From assembly GCF_019972115.1 (NCBI RefSeq), contig NZ_BPFJ01000002.1, positions 1-64,000 of the forward strand: DNA of 64,000 nucleotides, read 5' to 3'. The translations under genes and the position numbers were made by a program. Below, in pieces: positions 1-8,602 of this stretch. Each line of letters opens with the position of its first letter. Positions within the stretch are counted from its first letter, which is position 1. Below the pieces are notes generated by a model. The model saw only the letters and a program-made list of their open reading frames with translations. It had not been told where the DNA came from and made no database searches. This DNA is from Sulfurovum sp. TSL6. Lineage in GTDB: Bacteria > Campylobacterota > Campylobacteria > Campylobacterales > Sulfurovaceae.

Positions 1-269
1 CTTGGATGGTGAATGGTAGGGAAAAAGTCAATACTGAAACCTCCCTCTGTGGATACAGGAAGAGCTCTAGAAAACTGAAGAGCAATATCATTACCGGTTA
101 GCACACGGATCTGCTCTCCTGCTCCATCATAGCTAAGACTACCTACACCACCTTTCGTCCATGTATCCTCGGTAATGTACTCGGATGTCGTATCTGTGCT
201 GAAGTCGTCGCTATAAGAGGCATGTAATATAGAGGAAATAAAAAGAAAAATGAAGAAAAAATATTTCAT
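1..269 (-). CDS. Secreted protein of unknown function, 5' part only
   Basis: The first 89 codons of a gene that runs off the left edge of the window. The start is ATG at 269, eight bases after a GGAG ribosome-binding site. Residues 1-18 form a signal peptide (MKY followed by Phe/Ile/Leu and ending HA-S), so the product is exported. What follows (YSDDFSTDTT..., then alternating short strands rich in Gly, Ser, Thr) resembles the start of a beta-sandwich of the concanavalin/LamG kind, but too little is visible for a family call. It has its own promoter and a c-di-GMP riboswitch in its leader, so it is probably a c-di-GMP-controlled surface or matrix protein. It lies directly downstream of the rml operon on the same strand. 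Confidence 0.7.
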   Translation of the reverse strand, partial: MKYFFFIFLFISSILHASYSDDFSTDTTSEYITEDTWTKGGVGSLSYDGAGEQIRVLTGNDIALQFSRALPVSTEGGFSIDFFPTIHHP

Positions 270-305
270 TGTACTACTCCAAACATTTTATTAAAAAAAT
301 TATTT

Positions 306-395
306 CTGAGTAGCTTGGCAATCTATATGAGACCCATGGCTTTCTGTCCTGCCTTTTCAGACAGTTTAGCTTTTTGCAGAGTGCTTAGTCCCGAA
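306..395 (-). promoter_or_regulatory. c-di-GMP-I (GEMM-I) riboswitch
   Basis: Read on the minus strand, the leader holds AAAC, then a six-base-pair stem CTGTCT/AGGCAG closed by a GAAA tetraloop, then GGACAGAAAGCC, then ATGGGTCT, a short second helix, and a closing AAGCTA segment. The family has AAAC, a GNRA-capped P1b stem, GGACGCAAAGCC as tetraloop receptor and ligand pocket, and a CGGGTCT-like P2/P3 entry, in this order. The outer helix is short (AGCT/AGCT), as expected in A/T-rich DNA. It lies between a -10 box at 403-408 and the start codon at 269. The switch polarity (on or off) cannot be read; no clear terminator stem is seen after it. Confidence 0.8.
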
Positions 396-402
396 GTATA
401 TT

Positions 403-408
403 ATTATA
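403..408 (-). promoter_or_regulatory. Sigma70-type -10 box for the riboswitch transcript
   Basis: TATAAT on the minus strand in an A/T-rich stretch; the start of transcription would fall near 396, at the first base of the riboswitch domain. No clear -35 box, which is usual for Campylobacterota. Confidence 0.55.
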
Positions 409-475
409 AAGCTTAATTAAGAATAAATATAAATTTTTATAAAACTTTATATTCTATAAATATAATCTAAAAAAT

Positions 476-1549
476 TTAACTCATATCCATGATAGAATTA
501 TATTTATCTAGATACCATTTAATGGTTTTCTCTATCCCACTTTCAAAATTCTCTTCAGCCTTCCATCCTAATTCATCTTCTATTTTTGTGGCATCAATAG
601 CATAACGTCTGTCATGACCTGCACGGTCTTCTACAAAGGTAATTTGATCAATATAACTATCTCCTGAATCTTTTGGACTTAGTTTATCCAGTATTTCACA
701 GATCTTATTAGCAATATAATTATTATCCCGTTCATTACGTCCACCTATATTATAAACTTCACCTATTCTACCTTTATGATATGCAAGATCAATCCCAGTA
801 CAATGATCATCTACATATAACCAGTCTCGAATATTTTTGCCATCACCGTAAATAGGGATTTTTTCATTTCTTAATGCTTTTCTAATAATCGTAGGGATTA
901 GTTTTTCATCATGCTGCCTTGGCCCATAGTTATTAGAACAATTTGTTATAATAGTGTTCAATCCATAGGTATGATAGTAACTACGTATGATCATATCACT
1001 CCCTGCTTTGCTTGCCGCGTAAGGAGAGTTTGGTGCATAAGGTGTCTTTTCAGTGAATAATCCTTTGTCACCAAGTGTTCCATAGACTTCATCTGTAGAA
1101 ATATGATGAAAACGACATAATTCATAACCATTTTTATATTCAAAAGGTTTGTTCATCCATTTTTTGTAAGCAACGTCAACCAATGTAAATGTACCATTTA
1201 TATTAGTTTCAATAAATACACCTGGATTTTTAATAGAGTTATCAACATGACTCTCTGCAGCAAAATGAATGACACCTCTTATATCGTGTGTTTCAAAGAT
1301 ACTTTCTACAAGTTCACGGTCACAAATATCCCCATTCACAAAAGTATAACGATCATGATCTTCTATCTCATTTAAGTTTCCAAGATTTCCTGCATAAGTT
1401 AAAAGATCAAGATTGACAATATGATATTCTGAGTATTTTTCTAAAAAGTAAAGTATGAAATTTGAACCTATAAAACCAGCACATCCGGTAAGTAAAATTG
1501 ATTTTCTGTTTTGAGTATTACGCCCCATCATCTCTTCTCTTTTCATCAT
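476..1549 (-). CDS. rfbB: dTDP-glucose 4,6-dehydratase RmlB
   Basis: Converts dTDP-glucose to dTDP-4-keto-6-deoxyglucose, the second step towards dTDP-rhamnose and related 6-deoxyhexoses, in the cytoplasm. It is an extended SDR: NAD motif GCAGFIG at residues 22-28, catalytic T152-D153-E154 in STDEVYG, and Y177/K181 in YAASK. Length (357) is normal for the family. The first ATG lacks a Shine-Dalgarno sequence; AAGAGAAGAG just upstream suggests that Met7 or Met8 is the real start. It is the last gene of the wecB'-wecC-rmlA-oxidoreductase-rmlC-rmlB operon, 11 bases after rmlC. Confidence 0.96.
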   Translation of the reverse strand: MMKREEMMGRNTQNRKSILLTGCAGFIGSNFILYFLEKYSEYHIVNLDLLTYAGNLGNLNEIEDHDRYTFVNGDICDRELVESIFETHDIRGVIHFAAESHVDNSIKNPGVFIETNINGTFTLVDVAYKKWMNKPFEYKNGYELCRFHHISTDEVYGTLGDKGLFTEKTPYAPNSPYAASKAGSDMIIRSYYHTYGLNTIITNCSNNYGPRQHDEKLIPTIIRKALRNEKIPIYGDGKNIRDWLYVDDHCTGIDLAYHKGRIGEVYNIGGRNERDNNYIANKICEILDKLSPKDSGDSYIDQITFVEDRAGHDRRYAIDATKIEDELGWKAEENFESGIEKTIKWYLDKYNSIMDMS

Positions 1550-1560
1550 AATAAATATTT

Positions 1561-2133
1561 TTATTCATATAAATTGTCTTTATAATCAAATAAATCAGCG
1601 TCTGTTAACGAAGGGTGCATCTTATCTTTTTCCGAAAGCAATAACTTTTCTAGATCAATACCCCATGAAATATCAATAGCCGGGTCATTATAAACAATAC
1701 CCTTGTCATACTCTGGAGCATAGTAATTATCCACTTTATAAGTAAAAATTGCAGTTTCAGAAGTAACAACAAACCCATGGGCAAATCCTCTTGGTACAAA
1801 CAATTGACGTTTGTTTTCACCTGAAAGTTCAACAGCAATATGTTTGCCAAATGTCGGTGAACCCTTACGAATATCTACAGCAACATCAATGACACTGCCT
1901 ATTATTACGCGTACAAGTTTACTTTGTGAAAAGGGAGGAAGCTGATAATGTAGTCCCCGAAGTACACCAAACGAAGATTTTGATTCATTATCCTGAATAA
2001 AGTTTACTTTGTAGCCTATAGCCTCTTCAAATTGATCCTGTCGAAATGTCTCGGTAAAATAACCACGATCATCACCAAATACTTTTGGCTCTAATATGAC
2101 CACACCTTCTACTTCTGTTTTGATTATTTTCAT
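1561..2133 (-). CDS. rfbC: dTDP-4-dehydrorhamnose 3,5-epimerase RmlC
   Basis: Epimerises C3 and C5 of dTDP-4-keto-6-deoxyglucose, the third step of dTDP-L-rhamnose synthesis. The 190-residue cupin fold protein shows LRGLHYQ at 58-64 with the catalytic His62, and FVPRGFAHGF at 112-121, both hallmarks of the family. Length is normal. It sits between the SAF-domain oxidoreductase and rmlB in the same operon. The usual partner rmlD (4-keto reductase) is not found in the window. Confidence 0.95.
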   Translation of the reverse strand: MKIIKTEVEGVVILEPKVFGDDRGYFTETFRQDQFEEAIGYKVNFIQDNESKSSFGVLRGLHYQLPPFSQSKLVRVIIGSVIDVAVDIRKGSPTFGKHIAVELSGENKRQLFVPRGFAHGFVVTSETAIFTYKVDNYYAPEYDKGIVYNDPAIDISWGIDLEKLLLSEKDKMHPSLTDADLFDYKDNLYE

Positions 2134-2150
2134 AGCCTATACCTTCTATT

Positions 2151-3293
2151 TTAACCTTCAAAAACTTTCTTCTCTATACTTTTCCATACTTGCACTGCCA
2201 AAGATTCCGGTAGTTCTACATCCTCAAAAGTTAGCTCCGATCCTTCAGAGACTGGCCGTTTAATAACAGCATCTTTCATTAATCCTATCGGTACATGTCC
2301 TTTATGCTCTTTGATCTTGACAGCTATACCACGAACATCAAAACTTCCAATTCCTTTTTTAATCGTTTCCCCTGGTTTAAGATTTCTTTTTGCGATAGTC
2401 GTAACGCTAATAGTCGGATCTGTACTATTATCAAGTAGTACTCCACCTCCTCTCAATACACGGTCAACAGTTTTCATCATCTCTAAATGACATAAATGAA
2501 AAGTACGCTCTAAAATATAATAGGGACCATCCCCCATTTTGTAATAATGCAAAGCATCTTTCTGATTTTCATTATGCTCAACTGCTAGAAATACACCAGC
2601 AGGTAATTTTGGTGATAATAAATAGTCACTAATAGGATATCCTAGTTCTTTAGCCTTTTCGGCCAAGATATTTCCACCATGATTCATATTATCATCAGAG
2701 AGTCCCATAAGTCCATCTTGCACTATACTGGCATGCAACCCGTTAGCGACCAATGCTTGTTCAATATTCACTTTTGTTCCATCGGTAAATGAAGTTACCA
2801 TATCCAGACTTATACCAGATCGCTTTCCCCAATACTGCATCTCTTCTAGTGTTGGATCATGATTTAAAAAACCTTTAATATTTCCATAGACAAGTGGCTT
2901 AAAACCCATGGCAATTGCTTCTTCATGCAGCATGGCCAAAACACCAGGCTGATCACCTTCAGCTTCTGTCAGCAATCCTTTATCAATGAAATAGGAACCA
3001 ACTGTTACATGAAATTCGGAATTCATGGTAACAACCGGGATTGATGCCTCTAAAATTCTACTTATGGTTTCACACGCATATATAGCATCTCCAGTACATT
3101 CAACAATTAAATCAGAATTTGCTATGAGTTCATCAAGATCATTGGTCATATGATCATTATGAGGAAAATCACTTCTTTTTTCGATACCTGTACGCGTTAG
3201 TATTTTTTCAAGTATATAGTTCGGATGATCATAAAGTAGGTTTATAAACCCTTTTGCAATAAATCCTGACCCAATAACGCTGATTCTACTCAT
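2151..3293 (-). CDS. NAD(P)-dependent oxidoreductase with C-terminal SAF domain
   Basis: A 380-residue protein with an N-terminal Rossmann domain of the homoserine dehydrogenase/aspartate dehydrogenase kind (SVIGSGFIAKG at 5-15; LIVECTG near 62-68) and a C-terminal SAF domain (HVPIGLMKDAV to EDVELPESLA, about 334-368). SAF domains are also found in sialate synthases and antifreeze-like proteins. The substrate is not known. It stands between rmlC and rmlA, exactly where rmlD would be expected, so it may reduce or rearrange the dTDP-4-keto-6-deoxyhexose made by RmlB/RmlC (inference from position only). It is not an SDR and shares no RmlD motif. Members of this family also occur in other polysaccharide and carbohydrate clusters. 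Confidence 0.8.
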   Translation of the reverse strand: MSRISVIGSGFIAKGFINLLYDHPNYILEKILTRTGIEKRSDFPHNDHMTNDLDELIANSDLIVECTGDAIYACETISRILEASIPVVTMNSEFHVTVGSYFIDKGLLTEAEGDQPGVLAMLHEEAIAMGFKPLVYGNIKGFLNHDPTLEEMQYWGKRSGISLDMVTSFTDGTKVNIEQALVANGLHASIVQDGLMGLSDDNMNHGGNILAEKAKELGYPISDYLLSPKLPAGVFLAVEHNENQKDALHYYKMGDGPYYILERTFHLCHLEMMKTVDRVLRGGGVLLDNSTDPTISVTTIAKRNLKPGETIKKGIGSFDVRGIAVKIKEHKGHVPIGLMKDAVIKRPVSEGSELTFEDVELPESLAVQVWKSIEKKVFEG

Positions 3294-3302
3294 ATTGTTT
3301 CC

Positions 3303-4172
3303 TTATTTTCCTTTTGCCATTTCTAGCATATATTGACCATATTCTGTTTTTTTAAGTGGCTGGGCCAATGCAATGAGTTCTTCACTGCTGATCCACCCTT
3401 TATAATAGGCAACTTCTTCAATACAAGCAACTTTATAGCCCTGTCGTTGTTCTATATTCTGAATATACAAGCTTGCTTGAGCAAGACTTTCATGCGTGCC
3501 TGTATCAAGCCAAGCATAACCCCTTCCTAACAGTTCTACCCGTAAATTATTTCGTTTCAGATACTCCTGATTTATGGATGTGATCTCAATCTCTCCCCGT
3601 TCTGATGGCTGGACATTTTTTGCTATCTCCACAACATCGTTATCATAAAAATAAAGGCCGGTCACTGCATAATTACTCTTCGGATTAATCGGCTTTTCTT
3701 CAATCGATATCACTTTATCATTCTCATCAAATTCGACTATACCAAAACGTTCCGGGTCTTTAACATAATAACCAAATATTGTAGCACCATCCGTTTGTTT
3801 TGCCGCTTCTTCCAACCTTGGTGTCAACCCGGGACCATAAAAAATATTGTCACCAAGAATCAAGCAAACACTGTCATCACCAATAAAAGTCTCACCAAGT
3901 ATAAAGGCATCAGCCAACCCCAGAGGAGACTCCTGAACAATATACTCAAACTTCATACCTAGATGTGATCCATCACCTAAAAGCTCCATAAATCGACCAA
4001 GATCCTGGGAAGTTGAAATAATCAATACTTCATGTATTCCTGCAAGCATCAAAACAGATAGTGGATAGTAGATCATTGGTTTATCATATACGGGAAGCAG
4101 TTGTTTTGATATCACTTTTGTAATCGGATAAAGCCTTGTACCGCTTCCCCCTGCTAATATAATCCCTTTCAT
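3303..4172 (-). CDS. rfbA: Glucose-1-phosphate thymidylyltransferase RmlA
   Basis: Makes dTDP-glucose from glucose 1-phosphate and dTTP, the entry step of the rml pathway. The nucleotide-binding signature GGSGTRL is at residues 8-14 and [12 protein letters not shown] follows at 22-33, with the conserved lysine. Length (289) is that of the short RmlA form. The start ATG overlaps the stop of wecC by four bases, so translation is probably coupled. Confidence 0.97.
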   Translation of the reverse strand: MKGIILAGGSGTRLYPITKVISKQLLPVYDKPMIYYPLSVLMLAGIHEVLIISTSQDLGRFMELLGDGSHLGMKFEYIVQESPLGLADAFILGETFIGDDSVCLILGDNIFYGPGLTPRLEEAAKQTDGATIFGYYVKDPERFGIVEFDENDKVISIEEKPINPKSNYAVTGLYFYDNDVVEIAKNVQPSERGEIEITSINQEYLKRNNLRVELLGRGYAWLDTGTHESLAQASLYIQNIEQRQGYKVACIEEVAYYKGWISSEELIALAQPLKKTEYGQYMLEMAKGK

Positions 4173-5392
4173 TTTATGTCCTTTTTTTGATTATATTTCG
4201 TAACACCACAAAAATCAAATACTTCTTTTCCAAAGATACGTATACCCTTGAATTCATCATGTGCTACTAAAAATACGATGATATCTGCATCATTAATAGC
4301 CTCTTCATCTTGAACAAGCTCAAATTCATCTGAAGTTTTTAGATTCGGTTCTACAGGGAGAACTTCAAGTCCTTCAGCAATTAAACGTCTTGTGATATAA
4401 AGTGCAGGAGACTCTCTAAGGTCATCAATATTTGGTTTAAACGCCAGTCCCATACATGCAACCTTGGCTTTTTTACCATTATCTTTCTCAATTATCAGTG
4501 CTACATTTTTTATCTTTTCTATAGCCCATTCTGTTTTGTAAGTATTAACCTCTCTGGCTGTCCTGATAATCTTTGCATCTTCTCCACCTGCATGCACAAT
4601 GAACCAGGGATCAACCGCAATACAATGTCCCCCTACTCCTGCACCTGGTTGTAAAATGTTTACACGTGGATGACGGTTTGCAAGGGAAATCAGTTCCCAA
4701 ACATTAATACCAAATTTATCTGATAAAATAGAGAGTTCATTGGCAAATGCTATGTTCACATCTCGATAACTGTTCTCAGTCAGTTTAGCCATTTCAGCTG
4801 TTTTTGCATCTGTCTTCAGTATTTGCCCGCTCACAAAGGTTTTATAAAAGGCTGCTGTCTCATCAGTTGCTTCTTCATTAAGACCTCCTACTATACGGTC
4901 ATTCTCTACCAATTCACGCATAATTTGTCCAGGTAAAACACGCTCGGGACAATGGGCTATATGCACCTTACTTATGTCTACTCCCTGTTCTTGCAATACT
5001 TCTGCCACTTTATCTGTAGTGCCTACAGGAGAAGTAGACTCTAAGATAATAATATTTCCATCTTTAACATAGGGAGCAATAGACTCAGTTGCAGTAAGAA
5101 CATAATCTATATTTGGTACATAACCGTCATGAAATGGTGTAGGAACTGCAATGATGAATACATCTGATTCTTGTGGTTTTATATCTGCGATCAGGTTACC
5201 TGAATTTACAGCCGAACGGACAAAGGTATCTAGATCCGGCTCTACAATATGGATCTTACCTTGATTAATGGTATCCACGGTACTTTGTACTACATCAACA
5301 CCATGTACTTGATATTTACGGTTGGCCAAGAGTGCTGCTGTCGGAAGACCTATATATCCTAATCCCATGACACATACTGTTTTAGTTTGCAT
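4169..5392 (-). CDS. wecC: UDP-N-acetyl-D-mannosamine dehydrogenase, first copy
   Basis: Oxidises UDP-ManNAc twice to UDP-ManNAcA using NAD+. The UDP-glucose/GDP-mannose dehydrogenase layout is complete: NAD motif GLGYIG at 10-15, central helical domain, and [13 protein letters not shown] with the catalytic Cys257. Length 407. A second copy lies at 59380-60576; by eye the two are about four-fifths identical, this copy having a longer, charged C-terminus. It overlaps the wecB-like gene before it by 11 bases and rmlA after it by 4. Confidence 0.95.
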   Translation of the reverse strand: MQTKTVCVMGLGYIGLPTAALLANRKYQVHGVDVVQSTVDTINQGKIHIVEPDLDTFVRSAVNSGNLIADIKPQESDVFIIAVPTPFHDGYVPNIDYVLTATESIAPYVKDGNIIILESTSPVGTTDKVAEVLQEQGVDISKVHIAHCPERVLPGQIMRELVENDRIVGGLNEEATDETAAFYKTFVSGQILKTDAKTAEMAKLTENSYRDVNIAFANELSILSDKFGINVWELISLANRHPRVNILQPGAGVGGHCIAVDPWFIVHAGGEDAKIIRTAREVNTYKTEWAIEKIKNVALIIEKDNGKKAKVACMGLAFKPNIDDLRESPALYITRRLIAEGLEVLPVEPNLKTSDEFELVQDEEAINDADIIVFLVAHDEFKGIRIFGKEVFDFCGVTKYNQKKDIK

Positions 5393-6167
5393 ATTTTTCC
5401 TTTATCAGATTTAAAATTTTTTGGCATGCTTTTCCATCTCCATATGGATTATCGATTTGGCTCATACTCTCATAAATTGATCTATCTTTCAGTAATTTAT
5501 TTCCTTCGTTTACTATCGTTATGGGGTTTGTTCCCACCAGTTTTACTGTACCAGCTTCAAGCGCTTCCGGTCTTTCAGTTGTATTACGCATTACCAATAT
5601 ATGATTCTCAATCTTGTCTAATACCCAAAACAATGCATCAATGACCGTATTTCCTGTTACATAAATATCATCTTTATCTATATTCCCTTTTAAGAGATTA
5701 TCTTTACTAGTTTCTGTAGGTGCAAAATGAAATTTGGTAATCTGTGATGTGAGTTTACGGTTTGCTTCTTCTGGCCAAGTACTGTAGATATTACCGGTAC
5801 GAAGACCTGCTTCCACATGAGCAACTGGTATCTTTTGATAAAATGCGCTCATGGCTGAAGCAATAGTTGTTGTAGTATCGCCATGTACAAAAAGTACATC
5901 AGGTTGATACTCCATAAGCACTTCTTTCATTCCAAGTAGAATATGACTTGTTATATCATATAGATATTGTCCCGCTTTCATAATATTAAGATCAAAATCG
6001 GGAACAATGTCAAAAATATCTAATACTTGATCGAGCATTTCTCTATGTTGTGCAGTCACACAAACTTTTGTGTCTATATCTTGTGATTGTTTTTTAAATG
6101 CCAGTACAAGGGGTGCCATTTTAATGGCTTCAGGTCTTGTACTAAATACGAGTAATACTTTTTTCAT
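5382..6167 (-). pseudogene. wecB: UDP-GlcNAc 2-epimerase (WecB) copy with an internal in-frame deletion
   Basis: Aligned with the intact copy at 60577-61713, residues 1-187 correspond to 1-187, and residue 191 onward corresponds to 311 onward, so exactly 120 codons are missing without a frameshift. The lost part holds VTGHRREN (active-site His), VHLNP and DSGGVQEE (UDP binding) of the intact protein. The remaining 261 residues therefore lack most of the C-terminal Rossmann domain, and epimerase activity is very unlikely. The reading frame, start and overlap with wecC are intact, so it may persist because it carries the translation start of the operon. A sequencing or assembly error is possible but would have to remove exactly 360 bases. 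Confidence 0.8.
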
Positions 6168-6315
6168 GATATTCCCTCATGTTAAAAATAATTTGAAAGG
6201 TTAACCATATAATGAAAAGATAATGTATTCTCCAGTAGAGATGATATGTTTTAAGAAAAAAACATTTATCACATATTTGTCATTATATGACTCCTATTAT
6301 TTTTAAAACTATTTA

Positions 6316-6321
6316 AGTATA
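6316..6321 (-). promoter_or_regulatory. Possible -10 box of the wec-rml operon
   Basis: TATACT on the minus strand, giving a leader of about 140 bases before the start at 6167. The leader is A/T-rich with no stem or JUMPstart/ops motif that I can see. Confidence 0.3.
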
Positions 6322-6352
6322 TCAGAATTTAATATTAAAAGTAAATTTTTTC

Positions 6353-6688
6353 TTAAAAAGTGATTACTTTCCACTCTTCTTTCAATGCATCAGTCAGTAG
6401 TTCTCCGGTATGGATCATATCTATCCCTAATGAAGCCAGCTTCTCGGTCACGCCATATTCATCACTGCATACCACACAGCATGAGAGTTCGACACCTGTT
6501 GCTTTGATCTGAGATACCATCTCTTGCAATGCTTCATTTTCTGCCAAAAGTTTTGCAGAAGGTCCCCATACCATTAAATGGGCTTGATCCCAGTAGCCTC
6601 TTGGCAGAATGACACTTGAGTAGAGCAGTACCATCTTTTTGGCCACTTCTATCTCGGAAGTACTCCATACGATGAGTAATTTATCCAT
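6353..6688 (-). CDS. DsrE-family protein
   Basis: A 111-residue protein of the DsrE/YchN fold: starts MDKLLIVWSTSEIEVAKKM, and carries the conserved cysteine region LSCCVVCSDEYG (Cys70, Cys71, Cys74), then a short helix and GELLTDAL near the C-terminus. DsrE/F-like proteins relay sulfur or act as small redox proteins; the Cys residues make a sulfur role possible here, but no partner gene (dsrF, dsrH, tusA) is adjacent. It lies downstream of purH on the same strand, separated by a strong terminator, so it is probably transcribed alone. Confidence 0.75.
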   Translation of the reverse strand: MDKLLIVWSTSEIEVAKKMVLLYSSVILPRGYWDQAHLMVWGPSAKLLAENEALQEMVSQIKATGVELSCCVVCSDEYGVTEKLASLGIDMIHTGELLTDALKEEWKVITF

Positions 6689-6753
6689 GGTTATTCCTAG
6701 TGATGTAATGATGTATTATAGTGTTTTTGAGAAGATTAAAAAAGGGAAAAAAT

Positions 6754-6788
6754 AAATAAAAAAGGCAGTACGAAAAGAACATACTGCC
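6754..6788 (-). terminator. Intrinsic terminator after purH
   Basis: On the minus strand a perfect seven-base-pair stem GGCAGTA/TACTGCC with an 11-base loop is followed directly by TTTTTT. It starts eight bases after the purH stop codon. Confidence 0.9.
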
Positions 6789-6795
6789 ATAGAAA

Positions 6796-8328
6796 TTAAT
6801 GTAAAAAGTGTCTTACCGTAGTAAAGTAAAGAGAGATACCATGTTCATTAGCCGCTTCAATGACTTCATCATCTCTGATACTTCCGCCAGGTTCAATGAT
6901 CGCTTTTACACCCGCTGCTGCCGCTGCATCAATACTGTCACGGAACGGGAAGAAGGCTTCAGATGCCATCGCTGCACCGCTCACATCCAGATCCATCTCT
7001 TTGGCTTTTTTAAGGGCACACTGTGCAGCATCTACACGGCTTGTCATACCCATACCTACAGCAACCATCGCCGAATCTTTTACATAGACTACACAATTAG
7101 ACTTTGTAAGACCAGCCACTTTCCATGCAATCTCCAAGTCTTTCATCTCTTGTGCTGTAGCTGTCAGTTCTGATTTTTTCTCTGCATTGTGTACTTCACC
7201 ATCACAGATACAGTCTGCATTCTGATAGACAAATCCGCCATCTACATGTTTGAAATCATGGCTGTCATTTGACATCACAAGTTTTGTTCCACCCTGGGCA
7301 AACAGTTTAAGACGTTTTTTCTTCTCAAACACTTCTAAAGCATCTGCATCAAAATCTGCGGCCATGACCACTTCAAGGAAAATCTCATTCATCTTCTCTG
7401 CAAGTTCTTTAGTCACTACACCATTGACTGCAACCACACCACCGAATGCAGATACCGGGTCACACTTAAGTGCTTCTGTATAGGATTCTAAAAGTGTACC
7501 TTTAATCGCAAAACCACAAGGATTTCCATGTTTTACTATACATACAGCATTTTCATCACCAAAACTCGATGCGATCTTCAGTGCACCGTTCACATCATTG
7601 ATGTTGTTGAAACTTGCTTCACCTTTGACCTGTTTGAAATTGTTCGTGAAGTGGTTGTCAAACTCATAGAGTGCACCTTTTTGGTGTGGGTTCTCACCAT
7701 AACGTGTTTGGAATGATTTTTTACCAGTAATGAACTGATACTCACCAAAACCATCGTTAAAACGACCGTTCATGTAGTTTGCTATCATTGAATCATACGC
7801 AGCAGTATGTTCAAAAGCTTTGATCATCATATCTCTTCTGAACTCAACTGTGTTTGTATCATTTTTCAGGTTATCAAGTACCGTGTCATAATCTGCAACA
7901 TCAGTCACAATGATCACACTGTCAAAGTTCTTTGCGGCACTTCTCACCATCGCTGGCCCACCGATGTCAATGTTCTCAATGATCTCTTCAAAATCATCCG
8001 TCTTTTCAATCGTTGCTTTAAACGGATAAAGATTCACACATACAAGATCAATCCCTTCTACACCGAGCTCTTTTGCCTGGTCTAAGTGAGACTGTTTATC
8101 CCTTCTATGTAAAATACCACCGTGGATATACGGGTTAAGCGTCTTCACTCTTCCCTCGAAACACTCAGGAAATTTTGTCACTTCATTGGCTTCAATCACT
8201 GCGATACCTGCATCTTGAAGTTTTTTATATGTACCACCCGTTGAAATGATCTCATAACCTAATGCTACCAACTCTTTGGCAAAGTTCTCTACACCGCTTT
8301 TGTCACTTACTGATATTAGTGCTCTCAT
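6796..8328 (-). CDS. purH: Bifunctional AICAR transformylase/IMP cyclohydrolase PurH
   Basis: Catalyses the last two steps of de novo IMP synthesis. The N-terminal MGS-like cyclohydrolase domain covers about 1-145 ([22 protein letters not shown]), the transformylase domain about 190-510, with RYGENPHQ at 209-216 and the KHGNPCG motif at 266-272. Length (510) is normal. The gene follows purL (8603-10825) on the same strand, but a stem-loop and a dispersed repeat lie between them, so it may have its own promoter. Confidence 0.97.
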   Translation of the reverse strand: MRALISVSDKSGVENFAKELVALGYEIISTGGTYKKLQDAGIAVIEANEVTKFPECFEGRVKTLNPYIHGGILHRRDKQSHLDQAKELGVEGIDLVCVNLYPFKATIEKTDDFEEIIENIDIGGPAMVRSAAKNFDSVIIVTDVADYDTVLDNLKNDTNTVEFRRDMMIKAFEHTAAYDSMIANYMNGRFNDGFGEYQFITGKKSFQTRYGENPHQKGALYEFDNHFTNNFKQVKGEASFNNINDVNGALKIASSFGDENAVCIVKHGNPCGFAIKGTLLESYTEALKCDPVSAFGGVVAVNGVVTKELAEKMNEIFLEVVMAADFDADALEVFEKKKRLKLFAQGGTKLVMSNDSHDFKHVDGGFVYQNADCICDGEVHNAEKKSELTATAQEMKDLEIAWKVAGLTKSNCVVYVKDSAMVAVGMGMTSRVDAAQCALKKAKEMDLDVSGAAMASEAFFPFRDSIDAAAAAGVKAIIEPGGSIRDDEVIEAANEHGISLYFTTVRHFLH

Positions 8329-8360
8329 TCTTCTCTCTTTCTCAATAATTAATAATAAAT

Positions 8361-8490
8361 GTTACGGCGAACGCCCCGCTTGTACCCCACTTACGCTTTA
8401 GCGACGGAGGGTATCGGCATTTAGTGCCAGAAAAGCGAAGCGTTTCGAGAGCCGTAACGCTTTTTTGCCTACTTTTTATAAAAAAAGTAG
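8361..8490 (+). repeat. Structured dispersed repeat, copy A
   Basis: The element opens with GTTACGGC (8361-8368) and closes with its exact complement GCCGTAAC (8451-8458). Inside are GAACGCC, TACCCCACTTACGC, TTTAGCGACGGAGGGTA (a hairpin with CGC/GCG and TACCC/GGGTA arms), GGCATTTAGTGCC (a small hairpin) and TTTCGAGA. It is followed by an A/T-rich palindrome at 8469-8490 (arms CTACTTTTT/AAAAAGTAG). Copies B (33725) and C (35778, reverse) share the same order, and the terminal stem varies by compensating changes. It fills the purL-purH spacer. A reading frame crosses the element but is not conserved in length. Confidence 0.85.
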
Positions 8491-8562
8491 AAATAAAACT
8501 CTCATCCCCAAAATAAAAGTGGAAATGCATACATCAATTCAAATAATAAACTCAAGTATACA

Positions 8563-8584
8563 TTCCCACTCAGGAGAGTGGGAA
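8563..8584 (-). terminator. Stem-loop after purL
   Basis: Perfect nine-base-pair inverted repeat TTCCCACTC/GAGTGGGAA with a four-base loop, 19 bases after the purL stop. There is no T-tract on the minus strand, so it may be a weak terminator or an RNA-stabilising stem. Confidence 0.6.
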
Positions 8585-8602
8585 CAAGAGGAAATTATAC
8601 TA

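Noticed and set aside
6168-6352. Possible JUMPstart/ops element before the wec-rml operon
   Set aside because: No GGCGGTAG core is present; the leader is plain A/T-rich sequence with only a four-codon frame.
8342-8530. Open frame of about 62 codons on the minus strand across repeat copy A
   Set aside because: Similar short frames cross copies B and C, but length and residues are not kept, whereas the base-pairing is; the frame is explained by the repeat.
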